NCBI RefSeq assembly: GCF_000799735.1 | Contig: NZ_JUHH01000001.1 | Coordinates: 2,170,001-2,234,000, forward strand | Origin: Methylotenera sp. G11 | GTDB lineage: Bacteria > Pseudomonadota > Gammaproteobacteria > Burkholderiales > Methylophilaceae | Reading direction: 5' to 3' | Length of the DNA stretch: 64,000 nt | In this document: positions 30,425 through 39,347 of the stretch, piece by piece | How positions within the stretch are numbered: the stretch's first letter is position 1 | Layout: each line of letters begins with the position of its first letter | The notes under the pieces: model-generated | The model's database searches: none | What the model was told of the DNA's origin: nothing | What the model saw: only the letters and a program-made list of their open reading frames with translations | Program-made: the position numbers and the translations under genes

Positions 30425-31687
30425 ATGATCATCGATAATGCACATTGGATCAACCTGGCGGTCGCATTAGGCATAGGCTTGCTGATCGGTTCAGAGCGCG
30501 AGCGCAGAAAGGCGGCTGCCGGAGAGCGCAGAAAAGATGGTGCCGGCAGCAGTACGGTAGCCGGAATCAGGACTTTTACCATTGCATCGCTGCTGGGTGC
30601 GGTAAGCACTGCGATCGACCCGTGGCTACTCATGGTATCGATCATCTGTGTGACTGTATTTGTGACAGCCGCCACTTTTGTCAGTAAAGATGACAATCCC
30701 AGCCTGACGACAGAGGTGAGTCTGATATTTACGGTGATCCTGGGCGGGCTGGCGATGAGTGAGGCAGGGCTGGCCGCCAGCCTCGCCGTGGCTGTTGCAA
30801 TATTGCTTGCAGCCAAGGAGCCGATTCACTGGTTTGTGCGCGGTGCCGTTACCAAGGATGAAATGAATGATTTCTTCATACTTGCTGCCGCAACGCTGAT
30901 CGTGTTGCCGGTTGTTCCGAACGCGCTGATCGGGCCGTTTGATGCGATCAATCCGCGTAACTTATGGCTGATTGTCATTCTGGTCATGTTCATCGGTGCA
31001 GTCAGCCATCTTGCGTTACGCCTGTTCGGCGGTAAAATCGGTTTGCCGGTCGTAGGCCTGGTATCAGGATTCATTTCCAGCATCGCCACGGTCGGCGCCA
31101 TGGGAACACGTGCGCGCAAAACGCCTGAGCTGATGGCTGCTGCGGTTGCCGGCGCCACGCTTTCGTGCCTGTCTACGGTTTTGCAGCTGAGCCTGCTGCT
31201 TGCGGCCATTCATCCACCGACACTGTATGCGCTTGCCGGCCCGTTGGTCTTTGGTGGGGTGGCTATCTCTATCTATGGATTGGTCGTGACCTTAAGTTCG
31301 TTTCACCAGAATGGCACTGAAATGGCCAACCCGGGCCGGTCATTCAGCATCAAAACGGCAATCATGCTGGCGGTAGTCATTGCCCTGGCGCTGCTGGCTT
31401 CTGCGGCGCTTAATGCGTGGTTCGGCCAGGCGGGCTTGATTCTTGCCTCGGGCGTGGCGGGGCTCGCTGATGCCCATGCTGCTACAATCTCGGTTGCATC
31501 GCTTGCGCTTGCAGGCAAGCTCGCCGTAGCAGATGCTGCCGTGCCGATATTGGTGGCATTCTCAGTGAACGCCAGCTCCAAAGTGATCGTGGCAGCCCTT
31601 ACCGGCGGGCGTGAATTTGTACGCAAGGTGTCTTTTGGCATCATTATCCAGATTGCTTCAATCTGGATTGCATGGTGGGTGTTTTAG
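30425..31687 (+). CDS. MgtC/SapB family membrane protein with DUF4010 domain
   Basis: 420 residues with about 12 hydrophobic helices. The N-terminal MgtC/SapB part includes ALGIGLLIGSERERRKAAAG and STVAGIRTFTIASLLGAV; the remainder resembles the DUF4010 half (GAVSHLALRLFGGKIGLPVV, GLADAHAATISVASLA). The transported solute is unknown. It starts 31 bases after radC and ends 46 bases before cstA. Confidence 0.85.
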   Translation: MIIDNAHWINLAVALGIGLLIGSERERRKAAAGERRKDGAGSSTVAGIRTFTIASLLGAVSTAIDPWLLMVSIICVTVFVTAATFVSKDDNPSLTTEVSLIFTVILGGLAMSEAGLAASLAVAVAILLAAKEPIHWFVRGAVTKDEMNDFFILAAATLIVLPVVPNALIGPFDAINPRNLWLIVILVMFIGAVSHLALRLFGGKIGLPVVGLVSGFISSIATVGAMGTRARKTPELMAAAVAGATLSCLSTVLQLSLLLAAIHPPTLYALAGPLVFGGVAISIYGLVVTLSSFHQNGTEMANPGRSFSIKTAIMLAVVIALALLASAALNAWFGQAGLILASGVAGLADAHAATISVASLALAGKLAVADAAVPILVAFSVNASSKVIVAALTGGREFVRKVSFGIIIQIASIWIAWWVF

Positions 31688-31733
31688 CTGCAGTGCTCAA
31701 TATTTGCTTAATTTTTACCTTAACTGAATCATT

Positions 31734-33803
31734 ATGAATAAAAACCTCAAAACAATTATGTGGCTGGCTGTGGCCTTGCTGGGTGCATTTGCTGTAGCGG
31801 GCATCGCACTTAACCGTGGCGAGAGCATCAATGCCTTATGGATCATCACGGCAGCAGTGTGTATCTATGCCATCGGTTATCGCTTTTATTCGGCATGGAT
31901 TGCCGCCAGGGTTCTGGTGATAGATGAAACCAGGGCTACGCCTGCAGAACGCCTGGATAACGGGCGTGATTTTGTTCCAACCAACAAATGGATCGTGTTC
32001 GGGCATCACTTTGCGGCGATTGCCGGGCCTGGTCCGTTAATCGGCCCGACACTGGCTGCGCAATTCGGTTACTTGCCCGGCACACTGTGGATATTGATTG
32101 GTGCAGTACTGGGCGGCGCCGTGCAGGATATGGTGACCCTGTTTTTCTCAACGCGCCGTAACGGGCGCAGCCTGGGGCAGATGGCGCGTGATGAGATTGG
32201 CGCGGTAGGGGGTACGGCTGCGCTGATTGGCACCTTCCTGATCATGATCATCCTGATTGCGGTACTGGGGCTGGTGGTAGTGAATGCGATGAAACACAGC
32301 CCATGGGCAACGTCTACGGTGGCTGCGACAATCCCGATTGCGATGATCGTCGGGATTTATATGCGCAATATCCGGCCGGGACGCGTGCTGGAAGCTTCCA
32401 TGATAGGCGTGGTGCTGCTTCTGCTTTCAGTATGGGGCGGTGGCTGGATCAGCAATCATGAAACCTTGCGCGCATGGTTTGACCATGACGGCCTGCCGTT
32501 GGCGTATGCGATCATTGCCTATGGCTTTGCCGCGGCAGTGCTGCCAGTCTGGCTGCTGCTGGCGCCGCGTGATTATCTGTCTACGTTCATGAAGCTGGGT
32601 ACGATCCTGTTGCTGGCGATTGCGATTGTCATCCTGCGTCCGGAGATCCATATGCCTGCGGTTACGCAGTTTATCGATGGTACCGGGCCGATTTTTGGCG
32701 GCAAGCTGTTCCCGTTCGTATTTATTACCATTGCCTGCGGCGCGATTTCCGGTTTTCATGCGCTGATCGCATCAGGAACCACGCCAAAGCTGCTTATGAA
32801 TGAACGTGATATCCGCATGATAGGCTACGGCGGCATGCTGCTGGAAAGCTTTGTCGCGATCATGGCGATGATTGCGGCAACCGTGCTGGAGCCAGGCATA
32901 TTTTTCGCAATTAACAGCCCGGCAGGCGTGGTTGGCAAAGAGGCGGTCGATGCGATTGCTAAAATCAACAGCTGGGGATTTGCTGTCACTGTAGAGCAGA
33001 TGCAGCAACTGGCCGCAGACATGGGTGAGACCACCCTGTTCGCAAGAACCGGTGGCGCACCCAGCCTGGCGGTCGGTATGGCCAGTATATTCGGCAGTGC
33101 ATTCGGCAGGCACCTGCTTGCACTGTGGTATCACTTTGCGATCATGTTCGAGGCGATTTTCATATTGACGACACTGGATGCCGGTACCCGCGTCGGGCGC
33201 TTCATGCTGCAGGATATGCTGGGTAATTTCAATAAAAAACTCGGCGAGACCTCTTACATGCCATCCGTAGTTTTTACCAGCAGCGTGGTGGTGGCAGGTT
33301 GGGGCTACTTTTTATATATCGGTGTGATCGATCCTAATGGCGGCGTCAATATTTTATGGCCATTGTTCGGTATTGCGAACCAAATGCTGGCTGCGATTGC
33401 CTTATGTGTAGCAACGGGAATCCTGGTTAAATCCGGCAAACTGAGGTATGCCTGGGTAACTGGGGTGCCATTGCTGTGGCTGGTGATCGTGACTACAACG
33501 GCCGCTTACCAGAAGGTGTTCAGTGCCGATGTCCGTGTAGGTTTCCTTGCTGCTGCAGATGACATGGCGGCAAAGCTCTACAGCGGTGCATTGCCCCCGG
33601 AAAAAGCCGCAGTAGCGCCACAGCTGATATTTAACCAGCACCTTGACGCGTATCTGACCTTGTTTTTTGTGGTGGTGCTGTGGGTGGTCATTGTCGATAT
33701 GCTGCGCTTATGCGTTCGATACCTGGCTGGCAAGCGTGTGCCGAAGTTATCTGAAGTGCCGCATGAGCCGAGCAGGATGGTTGAAGATTGGGTCAGGGAT
33801 TAA
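31734..33803 (+). CDS. cstA: Carbon starvation protein A family transporter
   Basis: 689-residue inner-membrane protein with many helices. FVPTNKWIVFGHHFAAIAGP, GPLIGPTLAAQFGYLPGTLW, and CGAISGFHALIASGTTPKLL are CstA signatures. Family members import peptides or pyruvate (CstA and BtsT of E. coli). A small YbdD/YjiX protein follows, the usual partner, supporting a pyruvate- or peptide-uptake role. No cAMP-CRP site was recognised. Confidence 0.95.
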   Translation: MNKNLKTIMWLAVALLGAFAVAGIALNRGESINALWIITAAVCIYAIGYRFYSAWIAARVLVIDETRATPAERLDNGRDFVPTNKWIVFGHHFAAIAGPGPLIGPTLAAQFGYLPGTLWILIGAVLGGAVQDMVTLFFSTRRNGRSLGQMARDEIGAVGGTAALIGTFLIMIILIAVLGLVVVNAMKHSPWATSTVAATIPIAMIVGIYMRNIRPGRVLEASMIGVVLLLLSVWGGGWISNHETLRAWFDHDGLPLAYAIIAYGFAAAVLPVWLLLAPRDYLSTFMKLGTILLLAIAIVILRPEIHMPAVTQFIDGTGPIFGGKLFPFVFITIACGAISGFHALIASGTTPKLLMNERDIRMIGYGGMLLESFVAIMAMIAATVLEPGIFFAINSPAGVVGKEAVDAIAKINSWGFAVTVEQMQQLAADMGETTLFARTGGAPSLAVGMASIFGSAFGRHLLALWYHFAIMFEAIFILTTLDAGTRVGRFMLQDMLGNFNKKLGETSYMPSVVFTSSVVVAGWGYFLYIGVIDPNGGVNILWPLFGIANQMLAAIALCVATGILVKSGKLRYAWVTGVPLLWLVIVTTTAAYQKVFSADVRVGFLAAADDMAAKLYSGALPPEKAAVAPQLIFNQHLDAYLTLFFVVVLWVVIVDMLRLCVRYLAGKRVPKLSEVPHEPSRMVEDWVRD

Positions 33804-33893
33804 TAGTGGCTTTTATCCATGCATTTTTGTGCGCTTTGCATTCCCGCCGCTGTATTTACAGAGAGGCGCCCAAATGAATAGGAATACCGTGTA

Positions 33894-34085
33894 ATGTTGA
33901 AAAAGATCAAACATTTGTGGCATATCATCCGCCGGCTGGCGGGTGACGATGCATATGAGCAGTACCTGAAACATCACGCCGAGTTTCATCAGGCCACGGT
34001 AGATGCACCGCCTCCGCTATCGCGCAAAGAGTTCTTCGAGCTGTGGCAGGACAACAAGTGGAAAGGTGTGAAGCGCTGCTGTTAA
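33894..34085 (+). CDS. YbdD/YjiX family small protein, CstA partner
   Basis: 63-residue cytoplasmic protein: LWHIIRRLAGDDAYEQYLKH, and the ending FFELWQDNKWKGVKRCC, match the short proteins encoded after cstA and btsT in many proteobacteria, which are needed for transporter activity in some. The start overlaps by one base the stop of a six-codon mini-ORF at 33874-33894 (TAATG). Confidence 0.88.
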   Translation: MLKKIKHLWHIIRRLAGDDAYEQYLKHHAEFHQATVDAPPPLSRKEFFELWQDNKWKGVKRCC

Positions 34086-34231
34086 AGCCTGCGTTTTGAA
34101 TGACGCAGAATCTTCCGCGGCGTAAAGTCGGCCTGGGGAGACAGCGCGCCAGATGATGCGCTGCTAATCCGGTGCTGACTCTGCGGCGAGCAGGCCAGTT
34201 GTGGCATCAACAAGTTTAGGGCTGAATTCGG

Positions 34232-35017
34232 TTATCGCGAATTTATTTTCTGGCTGACAATAAACATCGCAATCCCGATGATCACCATCGGTAAACTTAA
34301 CCACTGGCCCATGCTCAATCCCATAGACAATAGACCTAAATAGTCGTCAGGCTCGCGGGTGTATTCAGCCAGAAACCTGAAGCTGCCATAGCCGATCAGG
34401 AATAATGCGGAGACAGAACCGGTCGCGCGTGGTTTTGATGAATAGATCCAGAGAATCAGGAACAGCACTACGCCTTCAAGCGCAAATTCGTAAAGTTGTG
34501 ACGGATGCCGCAGCAGATTATCTACGCGCGGAAATACCATGCCGAAATCAGCGTTGGTGACTCTGCCCCATAATTCGCCGTTGATAAAGTTGCCCATACG
34601 GCCTGCCCCTAGGCCGATGGGTACCAGGGGCGCGACAAAATCCATGATCTTGAGCCATCCTATGTGGTATTTCCTGCTGAAAATCCACATCGCAGCCAGT
34701 ACGCCAAGGAACCCGCCGTGAAAGCTCATGCCGCCTTGCCATACGGCAAAGATTTCCGCCGGATGCTGGGAAAAGTAATCGAACTGATAGAACAGTATAT
34801 AACCAAGACGGCCGCCGATAATGACGCCAAGCGCACCAAAAAACAGGGCGTCATCGAGCATCGGCACAGTCCATCGATGCCAGCTGCGATGGCTGATCTG
34901 CCATTTGCCCAGCGCCAGGAACGATAAGAACCCGACCAGATACATCAGGCCATACCAGTGGATACCAAAAGAGCCGAGATGGATGGCAACGGGATCGAAT
35001 TGTGGGTGAACGAACAT
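34232..35017 (-). CDS. lgt: Prolipoprotein diacylglyceryl transferase
   Basis: 261-residue inner-membrane enzyme that transfers diacylglycerol from phosphatidylglycerol to the lipobox cysteine, the first step of lipoprotein maturation. Seven helices are expected; the Lgt signature [29 protein letters not shown] and [12 protein letters not shown] are present. The 147 bases beyond its stop show nothing but a weak CAGCGC/GCGCTG hairpin. Confidence 0.97.
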   Translation of the reverse strand: MFVHPQFDPVAIHLGSFGIHWYGLMYLVGFLSFLALGKWQISHRSWHRWTVPMLDDALFFGALGVIIGGRLGYILFYQFDYFSQHPAEIFAVWQGGMSFHGGFLGVLAAMWIFSRKYHIGWLKIMDFVAPLVPIGLGAGRMGNFINGELWGRVTNADFGMVFPRVDNLLRHPSQLYEFALEGVVLFLILWIYSSKPRATGSVSALFLIGYGSFRFLAEYTREPDDYLGLLSMGLSMGQWLSLPMVIIGIAMFIVSQKINSR

Positions 35018-35148
35018 GAGGGTCAGCTTCTTGTGAACAGGCGGTAATTTTACCTAAAATTTACATAAAGGCTAATTTAGTCACTGGATAATTACATCAG
35101 ATAGCTTTGGTGGCTTGAAAATGATGCCGGGTTTTCCGGCAAATGCCG

Positions 35149-35495
35149 CTAGTGCATGAGCCTGGCCAGCAGGCGGCTGATACAGTGGGTATTGTTCCTG
35201 ATCGGGTGTGTGGCAATGTAATTATGGATCGCCAGCAGTGTGCATACTGAAGCAAGCGCTATCCCCAGCCACTGAACCCAATCGATACGCCTCATCAATA
35301 ATGGCGCTGCAATCGGGCGAATCGCATTGTGTTGAAGAACGCACAGCTCCCGGTTAAGCCAGGCGGGAATCATCAGGTAAAAGCATATGAATAGCAGGAT
35401 ACCCAGGAAGACATAGGTTTTTCATGTGCCGCTGCCGTGAACAGGCGAGCGAACCGGTACCAGGTGATCTGGTGTCGGGTGCTGTCGCCGGCCAT
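35149..35495 (-). pseudogene. Frameshifted two-helix membrane protein gene (or -1 frameshifting candidate)
   Basis: On the - strand, an open frame from ATG 35495 reads MAGDSTRHQITWYRFARLFT and then AAAHEK, and is cut off after the A5 run at 35422-35418. Shifting by -1 on that run gives KTYVFLGILLFICFYLMIPA and continues through a second helix, WVQWLGIALASVCTLLAIHN, to a stop at 35149. The joined product would be about 115 residues with two membrane helices. In the uncorrected sequence the two frames meet at TGATG (35371-35375), so coupling of two tiny genes is another reading. No family is recognised. Confidence 0.4.
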
Positions 35496-35580
35496 GACTG
35501 AGGGACATAAGTTCCTTTGCGGGTGTTGGTAAGACTGAGCCTGGCCTGGATGCGGCAAGGTAATGCTATCAGGTCGCTTT

Positions 35581-35622
35581 CCTGATTCGCTATATCTCTC
35601 TAACTAAACATAGCGAATCAGG
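35581..35622. repeat. 13-bp perfect inverted repeat upstream of ilvD
   Basis: CCTGATTCGCTAT (35581-35593) and ATAGCGAATCAGG (35610-35622) with a 16-base loop. It has no T run and could be a 3' hairpin of the preceding unit or an operator. Apart from this, the hairpin at 35667-35692 and the ilvD promoter, 35559-35796 holds no gene. Confidence 0.6.
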
Positions 35623-35666
35623 GCGGATTACTAATTCGCAGCCATTCTACGGTATAGCCATCCTGG

Positions 35667-35692
35667 ATTCATCACTAGTATTGGTGATGAAT
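35667..35692. repeat. 9-bp perfect inverted repeat upstream of ilvD
   Basis: ATTCATCAC (35667-35675) and GTGATGAAT (35684-35692) around an 8-base loop. It lies about 35 bases before the predicted ilvD -35 element, so it may be an operator. Confidence 0.5.
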
Positions 35693-35725
35693 TGTCTGAA
35701 ATAAGCGATCTTTCATCATATTTCT

Positions 35726-35755
35726 TTGGCTAGTTGGCGTCAGCTAGTCTAAAAT
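35726..35755 (+). promoter_or_regulatory. Predicted ilvD promoter
   Basis: TTGGCT (35726-35731) and TAAAAT (35750-35755) with an 18-base spacer, 42 bases before ilvD. CTAGTTG/CAGCTAG form a small hairpin within the spacer. Confidence 0.4.
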
Positions 35756-35796
35756 TACATATTTATTGAATCTTCAGATAATTACGGATTTTTATC

Positions 35797-37647
35797 ATGC
35801 CAGTCTATCGTTCACGCACTACTACTCACGGTCGCAATATGGCGGGTGCACGCGCACTATGGCGTGCTACCGGCATGAAAGATGGCGACTTCAACAAACC
35901 TATCATTGCGGTTGCCAACTCATTCACGCAATTCGTACCTGGTCACGTGCATCTGAAGGACATGGGGCAGCTGGTTGCGCGCGAGATTGAAAAAGCGGGC
36001 GGCGTGGCAAAAGAGTTCAACACCATTGCGGTGGATGACGGTATTGCCATGGGCCATGGCGGCATGCTGTACAGCCTGCCTAGCCGTGACCTGATTGCTG
36101 ACAGCGTCGAGTACATGGTGAATGCGCACTGTGCGGATGCGCTGGTCTGTATCTCGAACTGTGACAAAATCACGCCGGGCATGCTGATGGCAGCATTGCG
36201 CCTGAATATACCGGTGGTGTTCGTATCCGGCGGCCCGATGGAGGCCGGCAAGGTGAGCTGGGGCGGCAATACCCATAAACTGGACCTGGTCGATGCGATG
36301 GTTGCCGCGGCGGATGATAAAGTGAGTGATGCCGAATCTGAGGCGATTGAGCGCTCGGCCTGCCCAACCTGCGGCTCATGTTCAGGCATGTTCACTGCCA
36401 ACTCCATGAACTGCCTGACCGAGGCGCTCGGCCTTAGCCTGCCGGGTAACGGTTCTACCCTGGCAACGCATGCAGCACGTAAAGAGCTGTTCCTGAAGGC
36501 TGGCCGTTTGATCGTTGAACTGGCAAAGCGTCACTATGAGCAGGATGACTACAGCGTGCTGCCGCGCAGCATTGCCAACCTGAAAGCATTTGAGAATGCC
36601 ATGAGCCTGGATGTTGCAATGGGCGGTTCAACCAACACAGTGCTGCATCTGCTGGCTGCCGCGCATGAGGCAGGTGTTGACTTCACGATGAGCGATATCG
36701 ACCAGATTTCACGCAAAGTGCCGTGTGTAAGCAAGGTGGCACCGGCGACCGCCAAATACCATATGGAAGACGTGCACCGTGCCGGTGGCGTGATGGCGAT
36801 TCTGGGCGAACTGGACCGTGCAGGTGTGATTCATCGCGATACGCCAACCGTGCATACTGCAACAATGGGTGATGCGCTGGATCAGTGGGACATCAAAGTT
36901 ACCGATAATGAAGATGTGAAAAAATTCTATCGTGCGGCACCTGGCGGCGTTGCGACTACGATTGCGTTCAGCCAGAGCATGCTATACCCGACACTGGATG
37001 ATGACCGTGCGGAAGGCTGTATCCGTGATAAAGAACACGCTTATTCACAGGATGGCGGCCTGGCCGTGCTGTATGGCAATATCGCGCTTGATGGCTGTAT
37101 CGTCAAGACTGCCGGTGTGGATGACAGCATTTTGAAATTCACCGGCCGCGCACGTATTTTTGAAAGCCAGGATGCTGCGGTTGAAGCGATTCTGGCGGAT
37201 AAAATCGTAGCGGGTGACGTAGTGGTGATTCGTTACGAAGGTCCACGCGGCGGCCCAGGTATGCAGGAAATGCTGTATCCGACTTCCTATTTGAAATCCA
37301 AAGGGCTGGGTAAGGCATGTGCGCTGCTGACAGATGGCCGTTTTTCTGGCGGTACCTCAGGCCTGAGTATCGGTCATGCTTCACCGGAAGCGGCGGAAGG
37401 CGGCGCTATTGGACTGGTACAGGAAAATGACACGATTGAAATCGATATTCCTAACCGTACCATTCATCTGGTCGTGACGGATGAGGAGTTGTCACACCGC
37501 CGCACTAAAATGGAAAATAAAGGTAAGGATGCATGGAAACCGGTGAATCGTGAGCGTGCGGTTTCCCCAGCCCTGCGTGCTTATGCGGCAATGAGCACCA
37601 GTGCTGCACGTGGCGCAGTCCGCGATGTATCGCAAATCGAGAAGTAA
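35797..37647 (+). CDS. ilvD: Dihydroxy-acid dehydratase
   Basis: 616-residue iron-sulfur enzyme that dehydrates 2,3-dihydroxy-acids to 2-oxo acids in isoleucine and valine synthesis. The motif [13 protein letters not shown] has C122, D123 and K124 (the lysine carbamylated in homologs). [18 protein letters not shown] holds C189, C192 and C195; C195 and C122 are cluster ligands by comparison with the E. coli enzyme. It is a single-gene unit with its own promoter and terminator. Confidence 0.98.
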   Translation: MPVYRSRTTTHGRNMAGARALWRATGMKDGDFNKPIIAVANSFTQFVPGHVHLKDMGQLVAREIEKAGGVAKEFNTIAVDDGIAMGHGGMLYSLPSRDLIADSVEYMVNAHCADALVCISNCDKITPGMLMAALRLNIPVVFVSGGPMEAGKVSWGGNTHKLDLVDAMVAAADDKVSDAESEAIERSACPTCGSCSGMFTANSMNCLTEALGLSLPGNGSTLATHAARKELFLKAGRLIVELAKRHYEQDDYSVLPRSIANLKAFENAMSLDVAMGGSTNTVLHLLAAAHEAGVDFTMSDIDQISRKVPCVSKVAPATAKYHMEDVHRAGGVMAILGELDRAGVIHRDTPTVHTATMGDALDQWDIKVTDNEDVKKFYRAAPGGVATTIAFSQSMLYPTLDDDRAEGCIRDKEHAYSQDGGLAVLYGNIALDGCIVKTAGVDDSILKFTGRARIFESQDAAVEAILADKIVAGDVVVIRYEGPRGGPGMQEMLYPTSYLKSKGLGKACALLTDGRFSGGTSGLSIGHASPEAAEGGAIGLVQENDTIEIDIPNRTIHLVVTDEELSHRRTKMENKGKDAWKPVNRERAVSPALRAYAAMSTSAARGAVRDVSQIEK

Positions 37648-37661
37648 ACATAGCCGTCATC

Positions 37662-37685
37662 ATTGGCCGCCATCAGGCGGCCAAT
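37662..37685 (+). terminator. ilvD terminator
   Basis: ATTGGCCGCC (37662-37671) and GGCGGCCAAT (37676-37685), loop ATCA, then TTAATTTT. A 10-bp perfect stem starting 14 bases after the ilvD stop. Confidence 0.85.
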
Positions 37686-37755
37686 TTAATTTTAAAGCAA
37701 GGGGGCTTTTATAAATACATTTATGGAAGTGCCCGTAAGTTCAGAGTAAAGCTAA

Positions 37756-38679
37756 ATGACACCAACGAGTGCAGTAGAAAAAATTAATCCGGTCGCCGAG
37801 GCGGAAAACTATCATGTCCGATTTATTCGTGACGAAAGCGGCCTGGATTATATCGAAATCGATAATGCATTAGCCACCGCAAAAATTGCATTACAAGGCG
37901 CCCATGTCACGGCGTGGCAGCCAAAGTCGCAGCCGCATCCGGTATTGTGGCTATCAAGCAATGCGCGCTATGTGCCTGGTCGTTCCATCCGCGGTGGCAT
38001 CCCGATCTGCTGGCCATGGTTCGGCGCACATCCGACAGACAGCACACTTTGCCCGCATGGTTTTGCCCGCGTGATGCCGTGGCAGGTGGTCGATGCTGAA
38101 ACGCTGAATAATGGTGCAACCCGTATAGAACTGCAAATGCTGGAACCGGCTGAATCGAAACGGCAGCTTTCCTACCCGCATCTGCTCACCGTTACTATTA
38201 CGGTAGGTGAGACTTTAAGGCTTGATCTTGCAACCACCAATAAAGCAGACCACCCGTTCATGGTGGGCGAGGCGCTGCATACTTATTTTCAGGTGAGTGA
38301 TGTGGCGACAATCCAGATTAAAGGCCTGGAAGATACGCTTTATGCAGACAAGGTGTTTAATTACGAGCGTCGCGTAGAGAGCAGCGATGTACAGTTCAGC
38401 GGTGAGTTCGACCGCGTTTATCTCAACACCAATGTCGATTGCATGATTCATGATGCAGGCCTGAATCGCCAGATCCGCATTTCAAAATCCGGCAGTCAGT
38501 CAACGGTGATCTGGAACCCGTGGGAAGAAAAGGCAGGCCAGATGGTTGACATGGGCAAACCGGATGAGTGGCGTGAGATGATCTGTGTGGAAACGGCGAA
38601 TGCGCTGGAAAACTCGGTGGTGATCAGCCCAGGCAGAACGCACACCATGTCGGTTGAATATCGCGTAGAGACGCTCTGA
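37756..38679 (+). CDS. D-hexose-6-phosphate mutarotase (YeaD-like)
   Basis: 307-residue aldose-1-epimerase-superfamily protein that interconverts the anomers of glucose-6-phosphate and related sugars. GRSIRGGIPICWPWFGAHPT, GEALHTYFQVSD and the C-terminal VIWNPWEEKAGQMVDMG are family blocks; the histidines in the first and second fit the catalytic and binding positions. In a methylotroph it would serve hexose-phosphate cycling, which is an inference. It has no close partner gene. Confidence 0.92.
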   Translation: MTPTSAVEKINPVAEAENYHVRFIRDESGLDYIEIDNALATAKIALQGAHVTAWQPKSQPHPVLWLSSNARYVPGRSIRGGIPICWPWFGAHPTDSTLCPHGFARVMPWQVVDAETLNNGATRIELQMLEPAESKRQLSYPHLLTVTITVGETLRLDLATTNKADHPFMVGEALHTYFQVSDVATIQIKGLEDTLYADKVFNYERRVESSDVQFSGEFDRVYLNTNVDCMIHDAGLNRQIRISKSGSQSTVIWNPWEEKAGQMVDMGKPDEWREMICVETANALENSVVISPGRTHTMSVEYRVETL

Positions 38680-38855
38680 TTCCTGCTGGCCTCGTTTCTG
38701 GTATCGACGGCGTTTTTCGGGTATTAAAAAAATCTGCATTGCGTGTCAACGTCTGCTGGTAGCCCGGCGTTGAGTGCTGACGAGAGGTTTCGGATTTATC
38801 AGGTTTGCTTGATCAATTTTATCGAATTTAGTCGTAGTTATTTGATTTAGCTCAC

Positions 38856-38888
38856 TTGTTAAAATTTTAATAATGGGTATTATTAAAA
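38856..38888 (+). promoter_or_regulatory. Promoter with overlapping 10-bp palindrome before the cytochrome c gene
   Basis: TTGTTA (38856-38861) and TATTAT (38878-38883) have a 16-base spacer. The perfect inverted repeat TTTTAATAAT/ATTATTAAAA (38865-38874/38879-38888, loop GGGT) covers the spacer and the -10, suiting a repressor site. The rest of 38680-38936 holds no gene. Confidence 0.5.
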
Positions 38889-38936
38889 CGTTGTAAATTA
38901 AATAATTATTATTAAGCGTTAATTTAAGGAGATAGC

Positions 38937-39263
38937 ATGAAAGCTTTATTATTAACAATCGCTGCTGCTGGTTCTATGTTTGTTGCAGCACAGGCTAACG
39001 CGGTGGATGCTGCGGCAGCTCAGGCCCTGGCACAGAAGAGCGGCTGTCTGGCCTGCCACAGTGTCGATAAAAAAGTGTTAGGCCCATCATACAAAGATGT
39101 TGCTGCTAAATACAAAGGCGATAAAACCGCTGAAGCAAAACTGGTCGAGAAAGTTAAAAAAGGCGGTAGCGGTGTTTGGGGCCCTATGCCTATGCCAGCT
39201 AACAGCCCACAGGTTAAAGATGCTGACATCAAAACGATTGTAGCCTGGGTTCTGTCTATGTAA
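38937..39263 (+). CDS. Periplasmic class I cytochrome c (c-551-like)
   Basis: 108-residue precursor. The signal peptide (1-22, ending QANA) directs export. The haem motif CLACH is at residues 37-41, and M84 or M86 in GPMPMPANS is the axial ligand. This size and ending (DIKTIVAWVLSM) match c-551/c8-type electron carriers. A likely role is electron transfer between periplasmic dehydrogenases or nitrite reductase and oxidases. SD AAGGAGATAG is very strong, suggesting high expression. Confidence 0.94.
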   Translation: MKALLLTIAAAGSMFVAAQANAVDAAAAQALAQKSGCLACHSVDKKVLGPSYKDVAAKYKGDKTAEAKLVEKVKKGGSGVWGPMPMPANSPQVKDADIKTIVAWVLSM

Positions 39264-39293
39264 TTCAGTCTCGGATTTTAAATTCCGGATTCT

Positions 39294-39321
39294 AAAAAGC
39301 CAGCGATTAAGCTGGCTTTTT
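39294..39321. terminator. Bidirectional terminator between the cytochrome c and permease genes
   Basis: AAAAAGCCAGC (39294-39304) and GCTGGCTTTTT (39311-39321) with loop GATTAA. The stem is identical to that at 20888-20914 after rplQ. T runs flank both sides. Confidence 0.88.
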
Positions 39322-39347
39322 TATTGGCTATTGGCTGTAATAACTTG

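Noticed and set aside
29374-30816. A 480-codon open frame on the - strand opposite radC and the DUF4010 gene
   Set aside because: It is antisense to well-supported genes, has no recognisable domain, and arises from the codon bias of the + strand genes.
38746-38958. 70-codon - strand frame in the AT-rich region before the cytochrome c gene
   Set aside because: Low-complexity Ile/Leu/Asn-rich product, no SD, and it covers the promoter and start of the cytochrome gene.
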